From positions 1 through 64,000 of the forward strand of contig JAQVWF010000011.1 in NCBI GenBank assembly GCA_028698615.1: 64,000 bases of DNA. The letters run 5' to 3'. Shown here piece by piece: positions 53,551 through 62,788 of this stretch (its first letter is position 1; each line of letters starts with the position of its first letter). The notes under the pieces are model-generated. The model was not told the origin of the DNA. It did no database searches and saw nothing but the letters and a program-made list of their open reading frames with translations. The translations under genes were made by a program, and so were the position numbers. The stretch comes from Syntrophorhabdaceae bacterium. Lineage in GTDB: Bacteria > Desulfobacterota > Syntrophorhabdia > Syntrophorhabdales > Syntrophorhabdaceae.

Positions 53551-54908
53551 GTGCTTTTCAGTCTCTCGTCAATTTTGTAGAGGTCGCCGGCGCCCAGTGT
53601 GACGACGACGTCTCCTGCCCGTGCGTTCTCGAGTATCTTCTCTATCACATCGTCCCGTGTGGGAGCGAAGATGACGTTCTTGTGCCCGCTCGCCCGTATG
53701 TTCTCGGCGAGGTTCGCCCCCGTTATCCCCTCGATGGGGTCCTCCGACGCCGCGTATATCTCGGTGAGGACCAGGATATCCGCCTCGTTGAAGGAGGTGG
53801 CGAATTGCTCCATCAGCGCCTGGGTCCTCGTGTAGCGGTGCGGCTGAAAGGCGACGATGATGCGGTCCTTCCACATCTTCCGGATGGCCGACAGGGTCGC
53901 CTTGATCTCCGTGGGGTGGTGGCCGTAGTCGTCTATGAGCTTTATGTCCCCGTCCCACTTTATCTCCAGCCTGCGATGGATGCCCGAGAAATTCCCGAGC
54001 GCCTCCTGTATCGTGCGGAAGGGTATGTCGAGTTCGATGGCGACGCCGCAGGCGGCGAGAGCATTGACGACGTTGTGTATGCCGGGGAGGGTGAGTTTGA
54101 TCTCCCCGAGGTCGTATCCTTTATATATGACCCTGAATCTTGTCAGGAAACCCTCGTAAGAGATGTTGTCCGCTCTGAGGTCGGCCTGCTTGGACAGACC
54201 GTAGGTCGTATAGCGTCGCTTGAGCATGGGGATAATACTCTGAATGTTCGCGTTATCCATGCAGATGATGTTGACGCCGTAGAAGGGAACCTTGTTGAGG
54301 AAGGCAAGGAAGGCTGCCTTGATCTCATTCATGTCCTTGTAGAAATCGAGGTGTTCGAGGTCTATGTTGGTTGCGACGGCAATGGTGGGATAAAGGAGCA
54401 GGAATGTGCCGTCGCTCTCATCCGCTTCGGCGACGAGGAACTTGCTGTCCCCCAGCTTTGCGTTGCTCCCCAGGCTGTTCAGCTTTCCCCCTATGACGCA
54501 GGTCGGATCCAGGCCGGCATGGCCGAGGATGGAGGAGACAAGGGACGTCGTGGTCGTTTTCCCATGGGCGCCGGCAACGGCCACGGAGTATTTCATGCGC
54601 ATCAACTCGGCGAGCATCTCCGCCCGCTGGATGACGGGAATGAAAAGCTCCCGGGCTTTTTTTACCTCCGGGTTGTCGGGCCTCACCGCCGATGAGACGA
54701 CCACCACGTCGCAATCGATGATGTTCTCCTCGTTGTGGCCCTGAAAGATGGTCGCACCAAGCGACCCAAGACGCTCCGTTATATCCGTGCGGCGTATATC
54801 GGAACCTGTAACCTTGAAACCGAGATTGATGAGCACCTCCGCGATACCGCTCATTCCGATGCCGCCGATGCCCACGAAGTGGACCCGTTCTATTTTATGA
54901 AAGACCAT
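53532..54908 (-). CDS. murC: UDP-N-acetylmuramate--L-alanine ligase
   Basis: A 458-residue Mur ligase. It has VHFVGIGGIGMSGIAEVLI, the P-loop AGAHGKTTTTSLV, VAEADESDGTFL, and DDYGHHPTEIKATL. It adds L-Ala to UDP-MurNAc. A second, MurC/Mpl-like ligase occurs elsewhere in the window fused to a YkuD domain. The start overlaps the murG stop by 14 bases. Confidence 0.95.
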   Translation of the reverse strand: MVFHKIERVHFVGIGGIGMSGIAEVLINLGFKVTGSDIRRTDITERLGSLGATIFQGHNEENIIDCDVVVVSSAVRPDNPEVKKARELFIPVIQRAEMLAELMRMKYSVAVAGAHGKTTTTSLVSSILGHAGLDPTCVIGGKLNSLGSNAKLGDSKFLVAEADESDGTFLLLYPTIAVATNIDLEHLDFYKDMNEIKAAFLAFLNKVPFYGVNIICMDNANIQSIIPMLKRRYTTYGLSKQADLRADNISYEGFLTRFRVIYKGYDLGEIKLTLPGIHNVVNALAACGVAIELDIPFRTIQEALGNFSGIHRRLEIKWDGDIKLIDDYGHHPTEIKATLSAIRKMWKDRIIVAFQPHRYTRTQALMEQFATSFNEADILVLTEIYAASEDPIEGITGANLAENIRASGHKNVIFAPTRDDVIEKILENARAGDVVVTLGAGDLYKIDERLKSTWTGKE

Positions 54909-55962
54909 GTTCTATTCCTCCAATGATACGCAACGCGGCGTCTTCCACGAATATCTTCCCCAGGTTGCTGCCCATCTTTTCCATGAGGGTCCGGTCTTTC
55001 ATGAGCTGCGCGATGACACCGAAGAGCCTGTCTCCCGTCGCCTCGTCGTTGCCTACGAGATAACAGCCGCCCGCCTCCTCCACCTGCGCGGCGTTCTGCC
55101 ACTGGTGGTTGCCGGCCGAATAAGGGTAGGGGATGAGTATGGCCGCCTTTTGGAAGAAGGCGAGTTCGAAAATGGTCGTGGCGCCCGCCCGCGCGATGAC
55201 GACATCGCTGAGGGCGTAGTACCTTTCCATTTCATCTGTGAAGGCAAAGACCTCATGGGGGAGGGAACTCTTCGCATAGGCGTCCCTTACCCGGTCCAGA
55301 TCATCTGTTCCTGTCTGATGGTAGATGACCACGCCCGGCTGTCCTTCGAGCAGCGGCAAGAGGGACAGGACGGCATCGTTGATGCTCTTCGCGCCCCGCG
55401 ACCCGCCGAAGACGAAGATGCCGAAGGAACCCGGTTCCTTTAGACCTTCGAGCTTCTTGAGCTTCTGCCGCAAAGGATTGCCGCTGTGGACGGTGCGCGC
55501 CGCCGGGAGATGCTTCTTTGTTTCGTCGAAACTGATGAAGACCTTGCGGGTTATCTTTGAAAGGAGCTTGTTGGCAAGACCCGGCTGGACGTTCTGTTCA
55601 TGGATGAAGGAGGGGATGGCGAGCATCCTTCCCGCGACTATGACAGGCACCGAGGTGAACCCGCCCATGCCGAGGATGGCATCGGGCTTTTCTGCCTTGA
55701 GGATCTTAAGGCACATCACGATGCCTTTCGCTATCCTCAGAAGGGTGATAGCCTTGTGGACGGGAGAGCGTCCCAGGAACTGGTGTGCCTCGATGAGATG
55801 GAGCCTGAATCCTGCATCGGGTATGATCTTCCCTTCAAGGCCGTAGGGCGTCCCGATGAACAGGACGTTGTTGCCCGCGTTTTGCGCCATGAGTTCCTCG
55901 GCGACGGCTATTCCCGGAAAGATGTGCCCCCCTGTCCCGCCTGCGGATATGACGAGCCTCAT
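54895..55962 (-). CDS. murG: MurG glycosyltransferase (lipid II synthesis)
   Basis: A 355-residue GT-B enzyme. The N-terminal glycine loop ISAGGTGGHIFPGIAVAEEL and IHEQNVQPGLANKLL bind the acceptor. The C-terminal FVFGGSRGAKSIN and ARAGATTIFELAFFQKAAIL bind UDP-GlcNAc. It makes lipid II from lipid I at the inner membrane. It overlaps the polytopic protein gene upstream by 4 bases. Confidence 0.95.
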   Translation of the reverse strand: MRLVISAGGTGGHIFPGIAVAEELMAQNAGNNVLFIGTPYGLEGKIIPDAGFRLHLIEAHQFLGRSPVHKAITLLRIAKGIVMCLKILKAEKPDAILGMGGFTSVPVIVAGRMLAIPSFIHEQNVQPGLANKLLSKITRKVFISFDETKKHLPAARTVHSGNPLRQKLKKLEGLKEPGSFGIFVFGGSRGAKSINDAVLSLLPLLEGQPGVVIYHQTGTDDLDRVRDAYAKSSLPHEVFAFTDEMERYYALSDVVIARAGATTIFELAFFQKAAILIPYPYSAGNHQWQNAAQVEEAGGCYLVGNDEATGDRLFGVIAQLMKDRTLMEKMGSNLGKIFVEDAALRIIGGIEHGLS

Positions 55963-56747
55963 GATCTCCCCCCTTCGCCCTTCAGCATGGTTCCCGCAAG
56001 GGGGACGAGCATGGCGACGAAAAGGACCGGCTGGTAGAGGAGCCCCGTGGAGAATCTGATTCCCACGACGAGGAGGATGTCCATGGCGATATAGAGGAAC
56101 CCGAGAAAGGGCAGCATGGTGGAAAAAGTGCTCTTCTTCATGATGAGGGCGAAACTTGTGGCCAGGAGGGCGAAGGACGCCCCGAGAAGTATGTACCTGT
56201 TGATCTCGGAGAGCCCCGTGAGGCCGCTTCCCAGGATACCGGAGCCCTGCCGGTATACCATGAAGGCCGCGATGATGGCGTAGGCGGCGATGAAAGGTAT
56301 GATCCGGTGCCTGCCGATGATGAAGAGGAAGAGGATAAGGGCCGCTGCGAAAGATATCATGAAGACCAGCCTGCCCGTTATGTAAAGGTTGAAACCCGAT
56401 GAGAAGAAGAGGATCGAAAGGGCCATCACCTCTTTGAAGAAGTCCTGGTTTTTCTCTTCCATGCCTGTGAGATAGAATATGAAGGCGTAGAAAGAGACAA
56501 AGACGATGGCCATCCGGGCGATCTCCGGAACGGCCAGCTTCGGGTAGAAGAAGAAAAGGACGGTGACCATGAAGGACATGACGATGAGAGGGTACTTCAT
56601 GGACTCGACATAGCGCTGGGGGAGCCGGAAAATGGCGAAGCCCGCAGCCGCTCCGGCAATGATGACAAGGACCCTCTCGACGTTGTACTCCTGGAAAAAG
56701 CTGTACACGAGAAGGAGCGACAATATGGCGATAAGGACCTTTTTCAT
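55959..56747 (-). CDS. polytopic membrane protein in the ftsW position
   Basis: A 262-residue hydrophobic protein with about 9-10 helices (for example VLIAILSLLLVYSFF, MAIVFVSFYAFIFYLTG, FMISFAAALILFLFIIG, YILLGASFALLATSFALIM). It lies exactly where ftsW sits between murD and murG in standard dcw clusters, with ATGA overlaps on both sides. FtsW is normally about 370-400 residues with 10 helices. I see none of the SEDS motifs: no aromatic/Arg-rich loop with QPSE, and no large periplasmic loop with the catalytic Asp. It may be a degenerate relative or an unrelated replacement. Confidence 0.8.
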   Translation of the reverse strand: MKKVLIAILSLLLVYSFFQEYNVERVLVIIAGAAAGFAIFRLPQRYVESMKYPLIVMSFMVTVLFFFYPKLAVPEIARMAIVFVSFYAFIFYLTGMEEKNQDFFKEVMALSILFFSSGFNLYITGRLVFMISFAAALILFLFIIGRHRIIPFIAAYAIIAAFMVYRQGSGILGSGLTGLSEINRYILLGASFALLATSFALIMKKSTFSTMLPFLGFLYIAMDILLVVGIRFSTGLLYQPVLFVAMLVPLAGTMLKGEGGRS

Positions 56748-58069
56748 AGTGCCTCCACTATCCTCCGGAAGGTGTTTCCCCTGTCCTTGTAGTCCTTGAA
56801 CATGTCAAAGCTGCTGCACATGGGCGATAAAATGACCGAATCTCCCTGTCCGGCCTTTGCCAGAGCCTGATAAACGGCGGCGGTCATGTCCCTTTCGAGG
56901 TAGGTGGGTATGGCGTCGCCGAGTTCGGAAGCGATCCTGTCCTGTGCCTCGCCTATGGCGATGAGGGCCCTTATCTTCCCGGCCTCCTCGCGGATGGCCC
57001 GGTAGCTTCCGCCCTTGTCCTTTCCTCCCGCGATGAGGATGATGCCCCCTTCCATTCCCTCGAGCGCCCTTTTCGTGGCATCCACGTTGGTTGCCTTGGA
57101 ATCGTTGTAAAAGGAGACGCCCCGGAGGGTGCGGATGAACTCGACCCTGTGGGAGAGCCCCCGGAAGGCCTTCAGCGCCTCTTCAATGGCACCCGTGTCT
57201 GCGCCGTGGATGCGGGCCGCAAGGAGGGCGGAAAGGATGTTCTCTGTATTGTGGATGCCCGCCAGCGGGGAGATGTCTCTCGACCACGAGGCTTCCTGCC
57301 CGTCAAGACGGACATAGAGCCTGCCGTTCTTTGAGAAGGCACCCTCATCGAGTTCGTCTGTCACCGAGAAGGGAAGGATCCGGGGGGTGCCCTTCATGAC
57401 GACCTCGAGCCCCTTCTTCACGACGGCGAAATCCCCTTCCCTCTGGTTGTCGAAGATGCGGTATTTTGCGCCTTTGTACTCGTCATAGCTGCGGTAGCGG
57501 TCAAGATGATCTTCGGTGATGTTGAGAAGCACCGCTGTCGCGGGCCTGAAGGTCTCTATGGTTTCGAGCTGGAAGCTGCTCACCTCGACGATGACGTGGG
57601 ATGCCTTTTCCCCGTCGGCGACGTAATTGATAAGCGGATTCCCTATATTCCCTCCCACGAAGGCGGAGCCGAAGGCCCTTTTGAAGATCTCGCCGATAAG
57701 GGTCGTTGTCGTCGTTTTGCCGTTCGTGCCGGTGATCGCTACAATGGGTTCATCAATGAAGGATGCGGCAAGCTCCATCTCGCCGATGACCCGCACCCCC
57801 GACTGGCGCGCTCTTTTGAGGACCCGATGCTCGCTGTCGACGCCGGGGCTGAGGACGATCATGGAATAAAGGGTGAAGTCTTCCTCGCGGTGGGGCCCGA
57901 AGTGGCCGGAGAAGGCGACGCCTTCGAGGTCCTTGAGGGCGCCCGCAAGCTGTGCCTGGTCTTTTTCGTCGGCAATTCCGATCGTCTTTCCCGCCCGGGA
58001 AAGGAAGCGCGCCGCGGCTATCCCCGAGGCGCCGAGTCCTACGATCAATATGCGGTCAGGTATATCCAT
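56744..58069 (-). CDS. murD: UDP-N-acetylmuramoylalanine--D-glutamate ligase
   Basis: A 441-residue Mur ligase. It has ILIVGLGASGIAAARFLSRA, the P-loop ITGTNGKTTTTTLI, NITEDHLDRY, and the C-terminal FYNDSKATNVDATKRAL. It adds D-Glu. It starts one base after the mraY end region and overlaps the polytopic protein gene (ATGA). Confidence 0.95.
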   Translation of the reverse strand: MDIPDRILIVGLGASGIAAARFLSRAGKTIGIADEKDQAQLAGALKDLEGVAFSGHFGPHREEDFTLYSMIVLSPGVDSEHRVLKRARQSGVRVIGEMELAASFIDEPIVAITGTNGKTTTTTLIGEIFKRAFGSAFVGGNIGNPLINYVADGEKASHVIVEVSSFQLETIETFRPATAVLLNITEDHLDRYRSYDEYKGAKYRIFDNQREGDFAVVKKGLEVVMKGTPRILPFSVTDELDEGAFSKNGRLYVRLDGQEASWSRDISPLAGIHNTENILSALLAARIHGADTGAIEEALKAFRGLSHRVEFIRTLRGVSFYNDSKATNVDATKRALEGMEGGIILIAGGKDKGGSYRAIREEAGKIRALIAIGEAQDRIASELGDAIPTYLERDMTAAVYQALAKAGQGDSVILSPMCSSFDMFKDYKDRGNTFRRIVEAL

Positions 58070-58070
58070 C

Positions 58071-59147
58071 TTACCTCAATTTCAGCGTACTTAATGCCAG
58101 CAGCCCCAGGATCACCGAGATGATCCAGAAGCGTACGACTATCTTTTCCTCGTTCCATCCCTTGAGTTCAAAATGATGGTGGATGGGCGCCATCCTGAAG
58201 ACCCTCTTCCCTCTCAGTTTGAAGGAATAGACCTGGATGATGACGGAGAGCGTTTCCAGGACGAAGATCCCGCCGGCTATGACGAGGAGGAATTCCTGCT
58301 TGATGATGACGGCTATCGTCGCGAGCGCCGCTCCCAGGGAAAGCGACCCGGTGTCGCCCATGAAGAGCTCGGCCGGATGGGCGTTGTACCACAGAAATCC
58401 GATGCCCGCGCCGAGCATGGCCCCGCACAGGATGGTGAGTTCTCCGGCTCCCTTAACGTAGAATATCTGGAGGTATTGCGAAAATATAACGTTGCCCACA
58501 AGATAGGAGAAGAGCATGAAGGTGGAGCAGACGGTAAGGACGGGGCCGATGGCGAGGCCGTCAAGACCGTCCGTGAGATTCACGGCATTTGATGTGCCGG
58601 CGATTATGAAGATGCACAGGGCAATATAGAAGACGCCCAGGTCGGGCCGGATGTTCTTGAAGAAGGGTATCGTGAGCTGTGTCACGAAGCCGTACTTGAA
58701 GAATATGAGCGCGCCGATGCAGAGGCCGAAAAAGATCTGCAGCGAGAGCTTTGTCCGTCCCGAAATGCCCTTTCCCGTTGTACCCCGCAGCTTCTGCACG
58801 TCGTCCATGAAGCCGATGGCCCCGAAGGAGAGAAGAGAAAAGATGACGACCCATATGTAGTAGTTGCCGAGGTCCGCCCAGAGGAGAGTCGGTATCGTGG
58901 TGGCGATGAGAATGACGAACCCGCCCATCGTCGGCGTTTCCTTCTTGGTCTCATGGCGGTCCGGCACGTCCTCGCGCTTGCCGCTTCTGATCTTCCAGTC
59001 ATGGAACTTCCTGATAACGTAGGGTGTAAGGATAAAACTGATGATGAGCGCCGAGAGTATGGACAGGACCGTCCTGAAGGTTATGTAGCGGAAGACGTTG
59101 AATACGGACGCCTTCAGGTGAAGCTGGTAAAGGAAATAGTACAGCAT
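58071..59147 (-). CDS. mraY: phospho-N-acetylmuramoyl-pentapeptide transferase MraY
   Basis: A 358-residue polytopic enzyme. It has KKETPTMGGFVILIATTIPT, FMDDVQKLRGTTGKG, AVNLTDGLDGLAIG and MGDTGSLSLGAAL, holding the Asp residues for Mg-dependent catalysis, and a C-terminal HHHFELKGW. It transfers phospho-MurNAc-pentapeptide to undecaprenyl phosphate. Its start shares a base with the murF stop region. Confidence 0.95.
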   Translation of the reverse strand: MLYYFLYQLHLKASVFNVFRYITFRTVLSILSALIISFILTPYVIRKFHDWKIRSGKREDVPDRHETKKETPTMGGFVILIATTIPTLLWADLGNYYIWVVIFSLLSFGAIGFMDDVQKLRGTTGKGISGRTKLSLQIFFGLCIGALIFFKYGFVTQLTIPFFKNIRPDLGVFYIALCIFIIAGTSNAVNLTDGLDGLAIGPVLTVCSTFMLFSYLVGNVIFSQYLQIFYVKGAGELTILCGAMLGAGIGFLWYNAHPAELFMGDTGSLSLGAALATIAVIIKQEFLLVIAGGIFVLETLSVIIQVYSFKLRGKRVFRMAPIHHHFELKGWNEEKIVVRFWIISVILGLLALSTLKLR

Positions 59148-60505
59148 TACCTCAGTGCCTCCACGATCTCTTCCATCTCAAATGCCCGGGATCCTTTTAC
59201 CAGGATGGTGTCGCCCGCGCTTATGTGCGACGCCACGTACCCGATGAGGTCCTTCTTGTCGTCGAAATGCACGGCCACCGTGCCGCGCAGCTCCTCGAGA
59301 GTGTTCTTCGTCTCTTCACCGAGAAGGACGACAAGCCCGATGCCCGCCTCCTTGATATACGCCCCCAGCTCCCTGTGGTAGCGGGCGCTTTCGTTTCCCA
59401 GTTCCTTCATTCCCCCGAGGACCGCCACCTTCTTTCCCGCTGCCGGCAGAGCGGCAAGGGTCCCTATGGCCCATTGCATGGACGAAGGGTTCGCATTGTA
59501 CGTGTCGTCGATGATGATATGCCCCTTCGTGGTCTTCGTGGGCTGAAATCTCTTGTCGTATGACCGGAATTCCTCTATGACCTCTCCGATCAGCGGGTCA
59601 TCGACCCCGAAGGTCGATGCTATCGCGGCAGCGGCCAGAATATTGTAAAGGTTGTGCCGGCCGAGAAGCCCCGTCCGTGCTTTGATGCTTCCCGCCGGGC
59701 AAGTGATGGAGATCGCCGAGCCTTCCCAGCCCAGGTCCTCTCCGACGGCGAGGCGGAAGTCCGCGTCATTATCCATGCCGAATGTGACCGCCGTCCGGCC
59801 CGTGTCGCGCCAGCGGCTGCTTATGCCGGGATCGTCAACGTTCACGAATATCTTTCCGTCCTCCCTGGTGAACCGGAAAAGATCGAGCTTCTCCTCCAGG
59901 ATGCCCTCGAGCGACGTGAGGCCCTCGAGGTGGGAGGGGTTCACGTTGGTAATGAGGGAGACATCGGGATCTGTCATGACTGCGAGCCTGTGTATCTCAC
60001 CGGGCGTGTTCGTTCCAAGTTCCAGGATGCATATGTCGGGATCGCCGTCAATGGAGAGAATGCTCATCGGCACGCCGATGAGGTTGTTGAGGTTCTTTTC
60101 GTTGAAGTGCACGGCGTAGCGTTTCTTCATCATGGCAACGAGGATCTCCTTCGTTGTCGTCTTGCCGTTGCTTCCGGTGATGGAGATGAAGGTGCCCGAG
60201 AGGGTGCCTCTCTTGAAGTAAGCCAGGTCGAGAAGGGCCTGGTTGGTGTCCTCCACGAGGATGACCGTTCCTTCGGCGTCGGCAAGCGGGACGGGGCTGT
60301 CGCTCCGGCACAGCGTTCCGCCGCCCGATCTCTTGAGCGCCGCACGGATGAATGCATGACCGTCAAAAGACTTGCCCAGTATGGGGATGAAAAGCTCCCC
60401 GTTCCCGATGGTCCGGGAGTCCGTAGAGATACCCGTGAATACCTCCTTTCCCTTCTTGAGGACCGTCCCTCCCACTGCCTTCACAATATCCTCAAGTCGC
60501 CACAT
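59147..60505 (-). CDS. murF: UDP-MurNAc-tripeptide--D-Ala-D-Ala ligase
   Basis: A 452-residue Mur ligase. It has DSRTIGNGELFIPILGKSFD, the P-loop ITGSNGKTTTKEIL, NINPSHL in the form TNVNPSHLEGL, and DDTYNANPSSMQWAI. It adds the D-Ala-D-Ala dipeptide. Its start overlaps murE by 14 bases. Confidence 0.95.
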   Translation of the reverse strand: MWRLEDIVKAVGGTVLKKGKEVFTGISTDSRTIGNGELFIPILGKSFDGHAFIRAALKRSGGGTLCRSDSPVPLADAEGTVILVEDTNQALLDLAYFKRGTLSGTFISITGSNGKTTTKEILVAMMKKRYAVHFNEKNLNNLIGVPMSILSIDGDPDICILELGTNTPGEIHRLAVMTDPDVSLITNVNPSHLEGLTSLEGILEEKLDLFRFTREDGKIFVNVDDPGISSRWRDTGRTAVTFGMDNDADFRLAVGEDLGWEGSAISITCPAGSIKARTGLLGRHNLYNILAAAAIASTFGVDDPLIGEVIEEFRSYDKRFQPTKTTKGHIIIDDTYNANPSSMQWAIGTLAALPAAGKKVAVLGGMKELGNESARYHRELGAYIKEAGIGLVVLLGEETKNTLEELRGTVAVHFDDKKDLIGYVASHISAGDTILVKGSRAFEMEEIVEALR

Positions 60506-61943
60506 GAAGAGACTCCTCGATTACTTCACGGTCGCTGAAGTGAAGGGTGGTGCCGCCGATGATCTGATAATCCTCATGTCCCTTGCCTGCCACAAGCACG
60601 ACGTCGCCGGGTTTTGCCATCCGGATGCTTTCAAAGATCGCTTCTCGCCGGTCCTCGATGATCCGCACCGGTTTGCCGTCGAAGCCCTGTGTGATCTCCC
60701 CGATGATCCGCACCGGATCTTCGTCGCGCGGATTATCGGAGGTGACGATCGCCACGTCGGCAGTGCGCGCCGCGATGGCGCCCATAAGGGGTCTTTTTGC
60801 GGCATCCCTGTTGCCCCCACAACCAAAAACCGCAATAAGCCTTCCCTTCTTGAGTCTTCCCAGCAGGTTAAGGACGCTTTCGAGCGCGTCGGGGGTGTGG
60901 GCGTAATCGACAAAGACGGAGATGCCCCTGTCGTTCGCCACTCGTTCCAGCCTTCCCGGGACGCCGCCCAGTTTTTCGATACCCTCTTTTATCGCCTGGG
61001 GCGATATGCCTGTCACGCGGCCTGACAATGATGCGGCAAGAATGTTGGAGGCATTGAACATGCCGATTAAAGGTGAGACGATGGGGATCTTATTCCCCGG
61101 TAGGGATAGGGTGAGGGTCAGGCCGTCGATGCTTTCGGAAAAGCTCGACAGGCAGGCATCCGCGAAACCCCGCGTGCTGTAGGAGAACATCGTCACCGGT
61201 GAAGGGACGGCGAACTCCCGTATCGAGGGATCGTCGATATTCATTATGGCGTATCTTTTCTTCTTCTTGCTTCTTGCGAGGTAGTCTTCGAAGAGAAGCC
61301 TTTTCGAGGCACGGTAGCTCTCGAAGTCCCCGTGATAATCGAGATGATCGTGAGTCAGGTTTGTGAATACGGCGACGTCGAGATCGATGTCTTCGACACG
61401 TGCCTGGTGGAGGGCATGAGAGGAGACCTCCATGATCACGTGGCTCGTACCGGCGTTCAGCATGTCCCGAAGAAGAGCGTTCGTTTCGCTTGCGCCGGGG
61501 GTGGTGTTGGGGGCCTTGAGCGTCTTGCCGTTGTAACGGTAGGATATGGTGCCGATGACAGCGGGCTTCTTCCCCGCGGCCTCGAGGATGGACTCGATAA
61601 GGAAGGTCGTCGTCGTCTTGCCGTTTGTCCCGGTAATGCCCGTGACATGCATTTTCCGGGAAGGGCGGCCGTAGAACTTCGATGCGGCCTCACCAAGGGC
61701 CCGTGCGACGTCCCCGACGCGAATGGTGCATGCGAAGGGACGATCGATATCACCGTCGGTGACCACGGCCCGTGCGCCGTTTTTCAGGGCGTCGTCGATG
61801 TATGCGCCGCTTGCGGCGGTGACGAAAAAGAGGGACCCCTCGGAGACGCTCCGGGAGTCCTTCGTGACGCCCGTTATCTCAAGGGAGGTGTCCCCGCGGA
61901 CAGCGGTTCTTGTCATGCCCCGTATGAGTTCGCTCAGTCTCAC
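60492..61943 (-). CDS. murE: UDP-MurNAc-dipeptide--meso-diaminopimelate ligase
   Basis: A 483-residue Mur ligase. It has DSRSVSEGSLFFV, the P-loop ITGTNGKTTTTFLI, the TTPGASE substrate motif, NLTHDHLDYHG, and SDNPRDEDP, the DNPR element typical of meso-DAP-specific MurE. The start is GTG 61943, coupled as GTGA to the upstream stop; it places the N-terminus in the family's usual position. Confidence 0.93.
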   Translation of the reverse strand: MRLSELIRGMTRTAVRGDTSLEITGVTKDSRSVSEGSLFFVTAASGAYIDDALKNGARAVVTDGDIDRPFACTIRVGDVARALGEAASKFYGRPSRKMHVTGITGTNGKTTTTFLIESILEAAGKKPAVIGTISYRYNGKTLKAPNTTPGASETNALLRDMLNAGTSHVIMEVSSHALHQARVEDIDLDVAVFTNLTHDHLDYHGDFESYRASKRLLFEDYLARSKKKKRYAIMNIDDPSIREFAVPSPVTMFSYSTRGFADACLSSFSESIDGLTLTLSLPGNKIPIVSPLIGMFNASNILAASLSGRVTGISPQAIKEGIEKLGGVPGRLERVANDRGISVFVDYAHTPDALESVLNLLGRLKKGRLIAVFGCGGNRDAAKRPLMGAIAARTADVAIVTSDNPRDEDPVRIIGEITQGFDGKPVRIIEDRREAIFESIRMAKPGDVVLVAGKGHEDYQIIGGTTLHFSDREVIEESLHVAT

Positions 61944-62788
61944 TTCTGGTATGTCCTCCCGTAGAGAATGCACCGGGTCTCCTTCTCGACCTTTTCCTGC
62001 GGGTTGGGGTACTGGCTGGCGACGACCCCGGACCCGTATATCTTTATTGCCTGTCCTTTCGCAGAGATCCTGTCGAGGGCCGCCTTCATCGAAAGGCCGG
62101 AGAGGTCCGGCATTATCCACGCGGCGCCGTTCCGCACGGCCTGCGCCTGTTTTTCCTTCCGGATTTTGCCGATCTCGAACCCGCGGCCCTTTCGTGATAC
62201 CTCGAACCCGCCCGCGGCGAAAGGGATCAGCGGATCGAATCCGGCCCCCACGTACTTGTTGTAGAGTGCAACGAGGACCTCGCTGTCGATACTGTAGCCG
62301 GTACCGGCCAGCGCATCGAAAGGCAGGGACCTGTCGGGAAGCTTCACCCCTTCTTGGCTCAGAAAGGCCTCTATGTTCTTCTTGCCGATAATGCGGGTCA
62401 GGGTCCTCAAACCTTCACTGTCCTTGTCTTTCAGGATGTCGAGAGGCTTCTTGAGATAGACCGACGAGGGATCGTCCGTCCTTTTGACGAGGATCATGCC
62501 CTCCCGTTCGATGAGTCCTTCCCTGATCGAATAGGCGATGATGGGAAGAGCGATAAGGAGGGACGGTTCAATGGAAGGCTGGTTACCGGCAATGATCGGT
62601 GCCTGCCGGGACGGTTCGTTGTCCGGCCCGGGCACGGCGACGTTCAGGCTTTTGGGAGCTTTCTTCACGGATGTCTGGTAGGTCCTTTTCATGGAAAACC
62701 TGTCTTGAATGTTGAAAGCCAGCGCGGCGTACACGAGCCCGATGGATGCGCACACGAAAAAGGCTTTCCTGATCGCCTGTTTGTTCAT
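61940..62788 (-). CDS. degenerate FtsI-like protein with PASTA domain, in the ftsI position
   Basis: A 282-residue protein between ftsL and murE. One TM (residues 10-26) leads to a periplasmic part. Residues 73-93 (IEPSLLIALPIIAYSIREGL) align with the FtsI active-site helix, where EPGSTFK would carry SxxK, but no Ser-x-x-Lys is present. Residues 127-143 (LRTLTRIIGKKNIEAFL) and 161-180 (AGTGYSIDSEVLVALYNKYV) align with the regions after SxN and before KTG. KTG itself and its surroundings are absent. Residues 226-277 are a PASTA domain (IMPDLSGLSMKAALDRI). FtsI is normally 550-700 residues. The alignments are by eye. Confidence 0.75.
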   Translation of the reverse strand: MNKQAIRKAFFVCASIGLVYAALAFNIQDRFSMKRTYQTSVKKAPKSLNVAVPGPDNEPSRQAPIIAGNQPSIEPSLLIALPIIAYSIREGLIEREGMILVKRTDDPSSVYLKKPLDILKDKDSEGLRTLTRIIGKKNIEAFLSQEGVKLPDRSLPFDALAGTGYSIDSEVLVALYNKYVGAGFDPLIPFAAGGFEVSRKGRGFEIGKIRKEKQAQAVRNGAAWIMPDLSGLSMKAALDRISAKGQAIKIYGSGVVASQYPNPQEKVEKETRCILYGRTYQK

